From contig JAFFSR010000309.1 in assembly GCA_017163975.1 (NCBI GenBank), positions 2,619,001 to 2,683,000 of the forward strand: DNA of 64,000 bases. The letters run 5' to 3'. Made by a program: the position numbers and the translations under genes. Positions within the stretch are counted from its first letter, which is position 1. Every line of letters begins with the position of its first letter. The DNA comes from Anastatus disparis (lineage: Eukaryota > Arthropoda > Insecta > Hymenoptera > Eupelmidae). Of the stretch, positions 53,498 through 64,000 are shown in pieces. Below the pieces are notes generated by a model. That model saw only the letters and a program-made list of their open reading frames with translations. It made no database searches and was not told the origin of the DNA.

Positions 53498-54844
53498 AAT
53501 TTGATTTTTTCCTACACTTATAGTTGTAATTAATGTCAACAAATCTAAAACTAAATTTTGGTCTATAATTCAATTTATTTATATCTTATATATATTAATA
53601 AAATTACGATTAAATGATTCTATACTACATCTACAAAACAATCGTTATCTAAAGCATGCTATTATGGATTATGGTTTTAAACTATATTCGAGCGTAATTA
53701 TACTTGGCAATTGAATAATAATAGAAACAAATTTTTTACGAAGGTTTAGACGTTATTTACAAGTAATATTTAAGATACTAGTCACTACAATTATGCATAT
53801 CGCCTTTTACACTTGAGAAGGCCATCACTTTTTAGAGAGGTCTGGAGCGATGCCGATCGTATACAAAGGTTTGTACAGAATTTGTATATTCACAAATTGA
53901 GATACTTATTTCATATCACCGACGAAATCATGTATACGAGGCTCGGGGTCAGTTCACTGATTAATGACTAGTTTTTCTAATCAATAGGTAGTGTCGTTCT
54001 ATGACGCACGCTGCATCTGGTTCAGATTTACGGCAGAACACGTCTTACCAATTGTTACACAATTTGCATGTCGCCGTAAAAACAGTTGCAGCTTCATTTA
54101 TGTCTTAGAAAATTATGACAAACTACCTTCAATGAACTGACAGTGACATAGTACTTATTATCTTTTTTTTTATCATACTGATAAATTATTTTTACATATC
54201 ATTTACAATAGCGTCTTACAGATTTAACGGCATGTCGGAGCTGCAGCAATCGAGTTTTGCTTTTTTTATTATATCAATATCTTTTTAAATTCTTAAATTA
54301 AACAAATATAATGACTTGTCTGCACTAAAGCTATATTTATACAATAATTTTGTTAAAATAAAAAATCATTTGGACTTGTTATTTTTTTATGAGCTTGGAT
54401 TGGAAATTAGATATCAAACTAGACAAACCTAACCTTAAAATACGATGTGTTGAGAGTTTTTATTATAACTTTGTATGTATAATATTTTGGTGGATTTTTT
54501 GAGTTGTCCGCACTAGAGTTTAATCTTACAAATTTTTTCTTTGTAGCAAAAAAACTCGATTAAACGCATCGTTTATTCATAAGTTAGGATTGGAAATATT
54601 ATTAGAAGGCAGACAGTTTCGTCATGCTCTTAAATAATATAGGTTTTTATGACTCAAGAATTATTGATTTTACTTTTATTTTAAAGTATTATCGCAATCT
54701 TATTGCTTCTTCTCATGATTCAGTCGTGAATCTACCGTAATCTGAAAAATTTCAAAATCGTGCTGGAATATAATTTCAAACCATGATATATAATCAGGGT
54801 TGCAAATGTTTAAATCATTTTGAGCTTTAAATAAATTTTAATTC
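53498..54844. other. AT-rich, no gene seen
   Basis: No coding region, repeat family or RNA gene could be supported. Confidence 0.4.
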
Positions 54845-55080
54845 ACAAATCCTTTTTGAATACCTAATTGAAGTCTTATTTAATTAACAATCCCTTTTAA
54901 ATTAATAATTAAAAATATTTTAATTAACAAATCAAAATCTAATCGAGAATTAAAAAGACTTTAATTAAAAAATCAAAACGAATTCTCAATTAAATAAATT
55001 TCAATTAAGAAATCAAAATGTAATCGTGAATTAAAAAGGCTTTAATTCCAAAATCAAAAGGAATCCTTTGTTACGTCACA
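54845..55080. repeat. ~60-bp AT-rich tandem repeats
   Basis: Units alternate TTTAATTAA(A/G)AAATCAAAA and xTAATCG(A/T)GAATTAAAAA(G)xCTTTAATT. About four degenerate units are visible. Confidence 0.7.
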
Positions 55081-56049
55081 ACGTATCTTTTATATTACTT
55101 TTTAATTTACAATTTTTAAAATATATTTTCATTAATATGACATTGATGAACTAATTAAACGGTCATCGAACAATAAAAGAATGTGTTAACCTAAGCAGTA
55201 AAGAAACTTAAAGTTGATATTGAGCAAACGAAATTCTTCGATTCAAAATTACAAAACCAAACTCACATTTTGAAATTATTTATAAGAAGAACAAGATGCA
55301 CTTTTACCTAATGAAATTATGTCAAAGATAAAAAATTATAAAAGCCGACTGAAATTGACGACAGTGGGCACTACCCCAGGATCATCGTTGGTACCAAGTC
55401 GTAAATCCTGTAATTCAAATTACAAATTCAAATTCAAATTCTAATAAAGTTATTGTATTCAATATTTAATTATTTTTACAAGTGTCAATAAATATCTTAA
55501 AAGTTTCTTATATTCGACTCGAGTCTTATTTCAAATCGTGCCTATATCTATTCTTTGTCTGTCTGTACCCAGCCTTTATCTACTTGAATCAATTAAGGTA
55601 AGAATATTCAATGTATATATTCTTTATTCAAATACTCTAAATAAATGTTCTTCAATATATTTCAATTGTGAGAAACGGTTTACTCAATTAAATATTGGTG
55701 GAGTTCAATTCACCACTAGATTATACATATATTTATCTTTCATAATTATAATTTAATAAAAAATTCAATTATTTCAAATTAATTCAAATTCCCATTTAAA
55801 ATCATACAAAAATATTCAACATAATAAAATCATACACTTTTATTTAGTCCTGGTGAAAGCCAGGACTTAACATTTTGGTTTCGGTACGAATTAGTTTGAT
55901 CGTAACATTTTGGTTCCGGTACAAACTTTTTAATTGAGGAATCGTATTGAATATATTGAGGGATCATTAGAGAAAATTCTCTATATAGATATATGTATAC
56001 AAAGTGCATAAAAATATATATGAAGGATAAATTATAAATACAGTGTTTA
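55081..56049 (+). other. Possible LTR/PBS remnant
   Basis: A hairpin AGTCCTGGTGAAAGCCAGGACT (55847-55868, near-perfect) is followed by TTAACATTTTGGTTTCGGTACG. A second copy AACATTTTGGTTCCGGTAC lies about 45 bp later. In many insect LTR elements an LTR ending in AACA is followed by a TTTTGG-type primer site, so this may be an LTR junction; no internal domain remains. Confidence 0.3.
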
Positions 56050-56268
56050 GAAGTGAATTAAGAAAACGCAAAAGTGCGTCAAATAAAATATTATATTTCC
56101 AAGGACACAATAAATATTATACGCAAAAGTGCGTCAAATAAAATATTATATTTTCAAGGGCACAATAAATATTATACGCAATATAGCGTCCATTGAATAA
56201 ATTATTTATACGCGAAGTGCAATATTTAAAGCGAATAGCGTCATTAAAAATAAACACAAAGTGTGTCA
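56050..56268. repeat. GTGCGTCAAATAAAATATTAT tandem repeats
   Basis: Two ~65-bp units (ACGCAAAAGTGCGTCAAATA...) are followed by shorter degenerate units with GCG(A/T)A(A/G)xGCGTC words up to the border of the next transposon. Confidence 0.75.
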
Positions 56269-56329
56269 TTAAATACACAGCCACACAAAAAAAAAATGTC
56301 AAAACCCACGGACCAGACCATATATACCT

Positions 56330-56900
56330 TATGTTTTTGAGGTCGCTGATTCCGAATCCGTGGTCCATTTAACCCCATCACCTCAGGGTCAAGGTCAGGT
56401 CAAGGTCAAATTTACAAAATTAACGGCAACCAAGGTTTAACAGTACACATATATGTTTTTGAGGTCGCTGATTCCGAATCCGTGGTCCATTTGACCCCAT
56501 CACCTCAGGGTCAAGGTCAGGTCAAGGTCAAATTTACAAAATTAACGGCAACCAAGGTTTAACAGTATACATATATGTTTTTAAGGTCGCTAATTCCGAA
56601 TCCGTGGTCCATTTGACCCCATCACCTCAGGGTCAAGGTCAGGTCAAGGTCAAATTAACAAAATTAACGGCAACCAAGGTTTAAAAGTATACATATATGT
56701 TTTTGAGGTCGCTGATTCCGAATCCGTAGTCCATTTGACCCCATCACCGTAGGGTCAAGGTCAGGTCAAGGTCAAATTTACAAAATTAACGGCAACCAAG
56801 GTTTAACAGTATACATATATGTTTTTGGGGTCGCCGAATCCGAATCCGTGGTCCGTTTGACTCCATCACCTCATAGTGAAGGTTATTTGAAGGTAAAATC
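56330..56900. repeat. ~122-bp tandem array, left arm
   Basis: Five units share GGTCGCTGATTCCGAATCCG, GACCCCATCACCTCAGGGTC, AAGGTCAGGTCAAGGTC and ACGGCAACCAAGGTTTAA. The repeated GGTCAAGGTCA sequence is a nuclear-receptor half-site-like word, probably by chance. The inverted counterpart has three units. Confidence 0.88.
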
Positions 56901-56945
56901 GACAAAATTCTTGTAAAACAAACCAAACTTCATGCCATTTATTTT

Positions 56946-58845
56946 TTCTTACTATACCTTACACGTTTCTCATCAAATGATCGGTGCAAAGGTTTCCTTT
57001 TACGTTTTTTCCCAGTAGTTTTACAATCTCTTTTCAACATCCAGCAGTAGGCGGCCAGCATACTAGCATCCCATCTACCTTGATAACGCTTCTCCATTAC
57101 TTTAATGTCTTATTGAAAACGCTCTCCCTGTTCTTCGCTATAATCACCACAGTTTTTAGGAAAACTATCCAAGTGATTGTGCAGAAAATGTAGTTTGTAA
57201 TTCATTAGGCAACCCATATTTCCATAGTTCTCAACTATTTTAGATACAATTACTTTGTAATTTGGGCTTCTGCGATTACCCAAAAAGTTTTCAGTAACTT
57301 CCTTAAAGCTAAGCCATGCAGCTTTCTCAATGTTTGTCATGGAACTAATGAACTGGTCATCAGCCATCATTTTTCTAATTTCAGGACCGTCAAAAATACC
57401 TTCCTTCAATTTTGCATCTGATTTACTTGGAAATTTACTTTCCAAGTATTTGAAGCACTGGCTATCTTTATCTAAAGCTTTAACGAATTGTTTCATCACA
57501 CCAAGTTTTATGTGCAATGGAGGAATGAGAACTCTTTATGGATCAACCAATGGAGTAGCTATAACGTTACTCTTTCCGACTTTGAGAGATTTACTTTCAG
57601 GCCATTTATGATTTGTATAGTGCTTTGCACGGTCTCTACTATCCCATAAGCACAAGGAACATGGCGTCTTTGTAAATCCAGACGCTGTCCTAACAATATT
57701 CCAGAAACTTTCAAATCACCACATATCCGCCATTTATGCTTATCATACTGAATATTTTGTATTATAATTTTGAGATTATCGTATGTTTCCTTCATTGTAG
57801 TGGAGTGCGCTATAGGAACTGAGGCATAGTGGTGTAGTAATACGGCTTTCAAACTTCTTTTTGATGAATCTATAAACAATCTCCATTCTTCGTCTTTGTA
57901 CACATTAGGTTTAATTTCATTCATTAAACCTTTTACGTCTTTACAATATACTATTTTATCACCATTATGATTTATTTCTTCAAAGTATGGTTTGAAACTT
58001 TTGCTTCTTGTTCTGTAAAAAGATACTTTAGTAGATTTTGCCAACTGATTCATGCCTTTTAAAGCTGAAGCTAAATGTTCTGCTCCATCTTTAGGTAAGT
58101 TAAACTCTCTAACTAGGTCGTTTAATTTATCTTGAGTTTATAACTTTACGCTTTTGCCTTTTTGGCCCGCTGGAAGGAAAATATCGTCATCGTCATCATC
58201 GTCATCATCATTTTCAATTTCTTCATCACTATAGCTTTCATACGATTCATCTTTTAAGTCATTATTATCAATTCCACCCCCATCAATGCCGCCACTGACT
58301 TCGTTATCTTCTTCATCATTTTTTTCATCGTTGGTATCTGATTCAATAGATAGCCTCTCAAGAAGATCGAGCTCTTCATCGCTTCCCGATTTTTCGATAG
58401 GTCTTTTTACAGAAATAACATCAGCATAATTCACTGTTGCTTTAATTTTACTACTAATTCCAATAATTTCGGTATTACAGAAGTAACAATCCTCTCTTCT
58501 ATCTGGTTGATACCATTCCATTGGGCTATTAAATTTAACTTTGTCATCTTCTTTTGTTTTATTCCACTTACAAAGCATTTGACGACATTGTTCGCAGATA
58601 CTACATGGAGTCCACTTTTCTATAACTACATCAGTTTCTAATTTGAAGCAAGTTTTGTAAATTTTTCTGAGATTCTCATTGAAATGTCTTCGAGATTTTT
58701 GCGGAGTGAATACTCCGCAGACAAAACAAAAAAGATTAGAATTTTTTGTGCAAATATGCCCTTGAGATGAAGAAGGTAAATTTTCCATGATTTTCAGTAT
58801 AACCCCGCACGTTAGGGATCCTGGTCCGATCGCAGGTGAGTCCAC
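56946..58845 (-). pseudogene. Putative transposase, left copy, broken
   Basis: The frame opens near 58845 (MENLPSSSQG at about 58788 is a likely start). It encodes a Cys-rich N terminus (CFVCGVF, CSICEQCRQMLCKW, CYFC), an acidic Asp tract, and then the conserved body shared with the right copy. Breaks: TAA 58138-58140, a 9-bp loss near 57835, a frameshift near 57680 after GILLGQ, and TAA at about 57111 in QGERF(*)DIKV. The gene ends near 56946 in KKK-type basic residues. This copy supplies the N-terminal region missing from the right copy. The family is common in insect genomes; transposase function is inferred from its TTAA-flanked setting. Confidence 0.65.
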
Positions 58846-59100
58846 TGTCCCGGAGGTGATAACTCTTATACCTCTTCGGGGCTAAGTATATGAGCTTTCC
58901 GAATTTGACGAGGACAGTGTTAACTCGTCGTCAGACACACTACAGCTTCATCCTCACACCCTAACGTCCCCCTGCGAGGTAGTGCGCTTCCACTGGCATC
59001 GTTACCCCGACAAACTTATGAGCGGATCATTCCACACATCCCCGTTTGGGGCAGTGTCACCGTCACAGTTTTTGTCGAGGAAGCAGGTGAAGGCTACGTT
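58795..59100. other. GC-richer block at the palindrome centre
   Basis: About 300 bp of mixed composition separate the two gene arms. CACGTTAGGG (58808) is complemented by CCCTAACGT (58969), suggesting a small inserted element. No ORF is supported apart from the possible start of the left gene copy. Confidence 0.4.
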
Positions 59101-59359
59101 GACGAAAAAAATTCATGTTTAATTTTTTCTTATTCATTTAACCGTACATTTGTACAATTAGAAAATGCATGCTTACTTTCTACACAATTCTTCACGTATA
59201 TCACAGAACACTCTTATGCAATTTGAAATTGTATAATGTACGATCTCACAAATAAGAGAAAATTAAATATGATCTTTTGTTCTTCAAAGTAGCCTTGTAT
59301 TAAAATGAAATTAATCAATATTGTACTAAAATTCGCAGATACCGTGGTTTAGGTTTGTT

Positions 59360-60727
59360 TTGCATGAATCTAGTACATGTCACCTTGAAATTACCTTTAC
59401 TCAATGTAGCGAGTCCTATGAAAGTGATAGTAATGAAGAAACTGCAGATGATGATGATGATGACGATGACGATATTTTCCTTCCAGCGGGCCAAAAAGAC
59501 AAAAGCGTAAAGTTATGGACTCAAGATAAACTAAACGACCTAGTTAGAGAGCTTAACTTACCTAAAGATGGAGCAGAACATTTAGCTTCAGCTTTAAAAG
59601 GCATGAATCAGTTGGCAAAATCTACTAAAGTATCTTTTTACAGAACAAGAAGCAAAAGTTTCGAACCATATTTTGAAGAAATAAATCATAATGGTGATAA
59701 AATAGTATATTGTAAAGACGTAAAAGGTTTAATGAATGAAATTAAACCTAATGTGTACAAAGACGAAGAATAGAGATTGTTTATAGATTCATCAAAAAGA
59801 AGTTTAAAAGCCGTATTACTACACAATAGCAACCACTATGCCTCAGTTCCTATAGCGCACTCCACTACAATGAAGGAAACATACGATAATCTCAAAATTA
59901 TAATACAAAATATTCAGTATGATAAGCATAAATGGCGGATATGTGGTGATTTGAAAGTTTCTGGAATATTGTTAGGACAGCAGTCTGGATTTACAAAGAC
60001 GCCATGTTTCTTGTGCTTATGGGATAGTAGAGACCGTGCAAAGCACTATACAAATCATAAATGGCCTGAAAGTAAATCTCTCGAAGTCGGAAAGAGTAAC
60101 GTTATAGCTACTCCATTGGTTGATCCGAAAAGAGTTCTCATTCCTCCATTACACATAAAACTTGGTGTGATGAAACAATTCGTTAAAGCTTTAGATAAAG
60201 ATAGCCAGTGCTTCAAATACTTGGAAAGTAAATTTCCAAGTAAATCAGATGCAAAATTGAAGGAAGGTATTTTTGACGGTCCTGAAATTAGAAAAATGAT
60301 GGCTGATGACCAGTTCATTAGTTCCATGACAAACATTGAGAAAGCTGCATGGCTTAGCTTTAAGGAAGTTACTGAAAACTTTTTGGATAATCGCAGAAGC
60401 CCAAATTACAAAGTAATTGTATCTAAAATGGTTGAGAACTATGGGAATATGGGTTGCCTAATGAATTACAAACTACATTTTCTGCACAATCACTTGGATA
60501 GTTTTCCTGAAAACTGTGGCGATTATAGCGAAGAACAGGGAGAGCGTTTTCACCAAGACATTAAAGTAATGGAGAAGCGTTATCAAGGTAGATGGGATGC
60601 TAGTATGCTGGCCGACTACTGCTGGATGTTGAAAAGAGATTGTAAAACTACTGGGAAAAAACGTAAAAGGAAACCTTTGCACCGATCATTTGATGAGAAA
60701 CGTGTAAGGTTTAGTAAGAAAAAATAA
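59360..60727 (+). CDS. Putative transposase, right copy, one stop, N-terminally truncated
   Basis: One frame runs from about 59360 to TAA 60725-60727, with a single TAG at 59771-59773. It begins at the end of the acidic region (a DDDDDDDD tract then IFLPAGQK). It contains YRTRSKSFEPYFEEI, ICGDLKVSGILLGQQSG, TPCFLCLWDSRDRAKHYTN, PPLHIKLGVMKQFVKALD, HFLHNHLDSFPENCGDYSEE, QGERFHQDI, YQGRWDASMLADYCWMLKR and a basic KKRKRK tail. The Asp in CGDLK and the acidic GDYSEEQGE box are candidate catalytic residues of an RNase H-like nuclease; this is inference. The first ~200 residues seen in the left copy are absent. Confidence 0.68.
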
Positions 60728-60789
60728 ATGGCATGAAGTTTGGTTTGTTTTACAAGAATTTTGTCGATTTTACCTTCAAATAACCTTCA

Positions 60790-61090
60790 CTATGAGGTGA
60801 TGGAGTCAAACGGACCACGGATTCGGAATCAGCGACCTCAAAAACATATATGTATACTGTTAAACCTTGGTTGCCGTTAATTTTGTAAATTTTACCTTGA
60901 CCCGACCTTGACCCTGAGGTGATGGGGTCAAATGGACCACGGATTCGGAATCAGCGACCTCAAAAACATATATGTATACTGTTAAACCTTGGTTGCCGTT
61001 AATTTTGTAAATTTGACCTTGACCTGACCTTGATCCTGAGGTGATGGGGTCAAATAGACCACGGATTCGGAATCAGCGACCTCAAAAACG
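60790..61090. repeat. ~122-bp tandem array, right arm
   Basis: Three inverted units of the left-arm array, with CGGATTCGGAATCAGCGACC and AACCTTGGTTGCCGTTAATT. They lead into the right terminal inverted repeat. Confidence 0.88.
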
Positions 61091-61315
61091 TAAGGTATAT
61101 ATAGTCTGGTCCGTGGGTTTTGACAATTTTTTTTTTTGTGTGGCTGTGATATTAATAGTGTTATCTAAAACAAATAAATATGAATACAGAATAAAATGAA
61201 TATCTATCAATCTCAAAATATCCATAATAATAAATCACCTTTTACATTAATAAAATGCTAACATTAATTAAACATATTAAATTTTCTTGATGAAAAATTA
61301 AAAGTTAAAATCATA

Positions 61316-62891
61316 ATGGAGTGGAATGATGATGATAATTTTTTATTTTTTGAAGTTTTACCAATATTTGATGGTAAAAACATGCTACCCAGAAAATATA
61401 TTAATGAAATAAAATTAGTAAGAAGTTTAGCTAACAATCAAAAGAAACTGTTTTTAATTGCAAAGTTGAAACTTAGAGGTAGCATCTCTTCTATTATACA
61501 TCGAGCAAAAATCAACAATATAGATGATTTTATATTAGCATTAAATTTTCTGTATCCAAATGATGAACTTACTGACTATGAACAAAAAAATTATTGTATA
61601 TATTGTGAAACTACAGGTCATTCACGTAAAAATTGCAAGAAAATCAGTGATCTACGACTTTTTGATCCATCGTATTATAGAAATAAAGAATACTGTGATA
61701 ATACATCTGTTAATGAACCAGAAACGTCAACTCATAAAACTGCAGAATTTAAAACACATAATATGAACAATCTAATTATAGACGATAAAACATCTACACC
61801 TTTTGATATAACAAATATCAAAATTAACGAAAAAGCAAATGATGAAAAAACAAACGTAGAACATCAAGAAAATGTTCAAGCTAATACTATTTTTTTAGCC
61901 AAGAAAACTACTAGAGAAGTTAAATACAATGAACCTCATATACATTTCATAAAAACAAAAGAATTTGAATGTATTCCAATTGAATCTAAACAAACTGAAA
62001 AATTGTTAAGTAATCAAGTTGTAATACATCAAGTTCCAGTTTTAGAAGATTTCGAAACAGTGTATTCATATGTTTCGACCACAAGAAATGACACAAAAAC
62101 AATAAATTGTGTAGAAAAAGAAAAATCGTATACAAATGATCTCAAACAAAATAAAGAATGCGAAAATAATTTAAAAATGCAAAAGAAGAGCCAATAATTT
62201 TCGAAAATATTGACCCATTAATGAATGACTTTATAGAATACGAAAACATAATTGGAAATTTCTCACCAGAACTGAACAATTCTGAAATAATCCAAGAGAC
62301 TAATTTTACACAAGAAGCACAAATTATTTACAGCGATAATTCTGTATTACAATCCAAAGATGGGCCAGACCTTGATGAATTGATTCAACTATGTTTAAAT
62401 AAAACAAATCTTGCCAGCAAAAATAATATATCCAAACTCATTAAAAACGACACAGCTAATAACAAAGATGATTCTCTACAAGAAAAAAATAAATTTTTGA
62501 AAATACAAAAATGCTTTACAACAAATAGCTCTAATAATTCAAATAAAAATCAAAATAAAATGGTGTTTGATAAATATATCAAATACACTAATATTATCAA
62601 AATAAAACCAAAACAATTAAATAATAAGACGTGTCTAAAAAACTAAATTATTCCTAAAAATAAGAATATCACATTAACTCATAATAAGCAAGGTTCAAAT
62701 AAAAAAATAATTAATAACAATATATTTAAATACTTTGATTTATCATTAAAAATTTTAAATAACATCAAACAAATCAGAAACACATTTAATTTCTACTATT
62801 ATATCATGAATAAAAATTATAAATATTTTAGAAAAAAATCTAATCTCTTTTTCTCTTTTTCAGGAATTTTTACACAATCCATAAATTTTTG
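61316..62891 (+). pseudogene. Gag-like zinc-knuckle gene with frame change
   Basis: From ATG 61316 an 293-residue frame starts with LPIFDGKNMLPRKYINEI and a helical capsid-like region, then a complete CCHC knuckle CIYCETTGHSRKNC near residues 98-111, followed by a long Asn/Lys/Thr-rich tail to TAA 62195-62197. From position 62176 the -1 frame is open (GCA AAA GAA GAG CCA) to TAA 62644-62646 and, past that stop, to TGA 62889-62891. The heptamer T-TTA-AAA lies exactly at the overlap (62170-62176). This is either an old errantivirus-like gag with a 1-base indel or a gene using -1 frameshifting. No pol domain follows. Confidence 0.6.
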
Positions 62892-64000
62892 AATCTCTAT
62901 AATCTCATTTTTTATATTCTAGTTCATTAATATTATTTATGTTTTATTGATAAACAATTTTTATAAAATAAAAATCTGTAAGTTTTCAAAATGTGGCTTG
63001 TAAATTTACAGATTGTCGATTTAAGAGTTCTATCAACTTAAATCAATCAATTTAAATAATAAGAAATATTTACATTTAAATCAATTGATTTGATCAACAA
63101 TGAATGGAATTCATCTATATTAAAAAATTTAAATCAATTAATTTAAATCAATAGGTTAATTAATAATTTAATAAAATATGTAAAATCATTATATTCATTA
63201 TCTATTTATAAAACGTATATTATATTATAAGATTTTATTTATATCAATCTTTTTATCTTTACTTTCATCTTTATTTTTCATTCAAAAGAAACATCTTGTA
63301 CAAGAAATCTAACATTTAGTTATAACTATCATTAAACCTATGAATGTATATTTTGTCTTATATTTTTATTTATAAATCAATTACTTTTGTCTCTGAATTT
63401 AAGGTATACAAGCATATATTATCTAATATATATTCGTAAAACTGATTTCATTTTTCAACACGAAAAACATATTTACAAAAAAAAAAAATGAATATTTCAA
63501 CTTCTAAATTTATTTAGAATTCGTATTGCTACAATAAGAGAAAAATTATTATAAAAAAGTCTTTATTAAGACTTAGAAAAAAATTTTATTTTACAATTAC
63601 AATTTATGTAAAGTAAAAAAAAATGATAAACTTTATTATAAGTTCTATATGGAATGAAAGAACTTTGTTCAATCTTCAGTGCAGTCAAATAAAATCATTT
63701 TTGAAAGTTTGGCATTATTATTTATGATTGTATTAGATTTATGTAAAATTTATAAACTTTAAAATGTTATAACTCTTTAATAATTCATTATATTTAAACG
63801 AAACAAAGTTTAAAATGATTGTTTGAATATTATCTAATAAGTTACTGAACTAAAAATTGAGTAATAACTTTCTACTGAAAAATATAGACGATTTTCTAAA
63901 AAACTAACTTTTGACACAGACTGTATAGCCCATACAACCTTAAGTTAGATTTATGTTAAACTTACCATACAAATTACAGACATAAGCAGAAAATTTTAAA
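62892..64000. other. AT-rich tail of the window
   Basis: ATTTAAATCAATTGATTT-like palindromic words repeat at 63040-63165. No gene, RNA or transposon end could be supported. Confidence 0.45.

Larger units (their letters stand above)
56269..61155. mobile_element. TTAA-flanked palindromic DNA transposon with duplicated gene
   Basis: TTAA at 56269-56272 and 61152-61155 precede inverted ends ATACACAGCCACAC and GTGTGGCTGTGATA. Next come GTCAAAACCCACGGACCAGA and then tandem ~122-bp units: five on the left (about 56330-56900), three on the right (about 60790-61090, inverted). Each arm carries a copy of the same gene pointing inward to outward: minus on the left, plus on the right. A ~500-bp centre with a GC-richer block separates them. 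It is either a composite of two opposed copies or a large foldback. Confidence 0.82.

Noticed and set aside
56330..56900. CRISPR-like array
   Set aside because: The ~122-bp units are directly adjacent tandem repeats without unique spacers, in a eukaryotic transposon.
61316..62891. Intact host zinc-finger gene
   Set aside because: The gag-like layout, frame change and extra stop make a retroelement remnant more likely, although domestication cannot be excluded.

Overview
The window is an AT-rich stretch of an animal genome, most likely an arthropod (insect). The evidence is short GT-AG introns, a Polinton/Maverick with a spliced polB, Penelope-like elements with a GIY-YIG domain, Tc1/mariner and Ty3 elements, and many foldback elements. 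I could not assign a species. Almost all of the coding content belongs to mobile elements. Two short exons at 23.8-24.3 kb are the only good candidate for an ordinary host gene.

Layout. 1-1.14 kb: AT-rich satellite. 1.4-2.3 kb: a direct repeat whose second copy is interrupted by a 16.4-kb Polinton at 2313-18688, with 74-bp terminal inverted repeats and a 6-bp target duplication (CTTGCC/CTTGCT). The Polinton carries, in order: a small unknown protein, major capsid, minor capsid, a PLA2-protease fusion (all minus); packaging ATPase, two structural-type proteins and integrase (plus); an OB-fold-like protein and polB (minus); a spliced paralogue of the first small gene (plus); and a spliced Ser/Arg-rich gene (minus). 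Replication, integration, packaging and capsid functions are all represented, but eight in-frame stops and a missing catalytic residue in the integrase make it a dead copy.

18.8-28.3 kb: roughly 389-bp TTAA-flanked palindromes, one nested in another, sitting in and around two opposed Penelope-like fragments; then host-like exons, microsatellites, a tRNA-like SINE and a CGTG-rich minisatellite. 28.3-34.7 kb: a nest of palindromes, with a TA-flanked foldback inside an older palindrome and a Tc1-like transposon (31075-33733) inside the foldback. 34.8-42 kb: MITEs, a tRNA-like SINE, a 2-kb TTAA element holding GC-rich hairpins, and fragments of Ty3, non-LTR and Penelope elements.

42-49.7 kb: a degenerate Ty3-type retrotransposon with gag, zinc knuckles, protease, RT and RNase H, in which an OTU-type cysteine protease domain stands where the integrase core is expected. 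50-56 kb: another TTAA palindrome, a candidate solo LTR, small MITEs and tandem repeats. 56.27-61.16 kb: a TTAA-flanked palindromic transposon with two opposed copies of a putative transposase gene. 61.3-62.9 kb: a gag-like zinc-knuckle gene with a frame change at a TTTAAAA heptamer. The rest is AT-rich and empty.

A recurrent theme is palindromes bounded by TTAA (at least eight elements). One of these carries a transposase-like gene, so a shared mobilising enzyme is possible but unproven.
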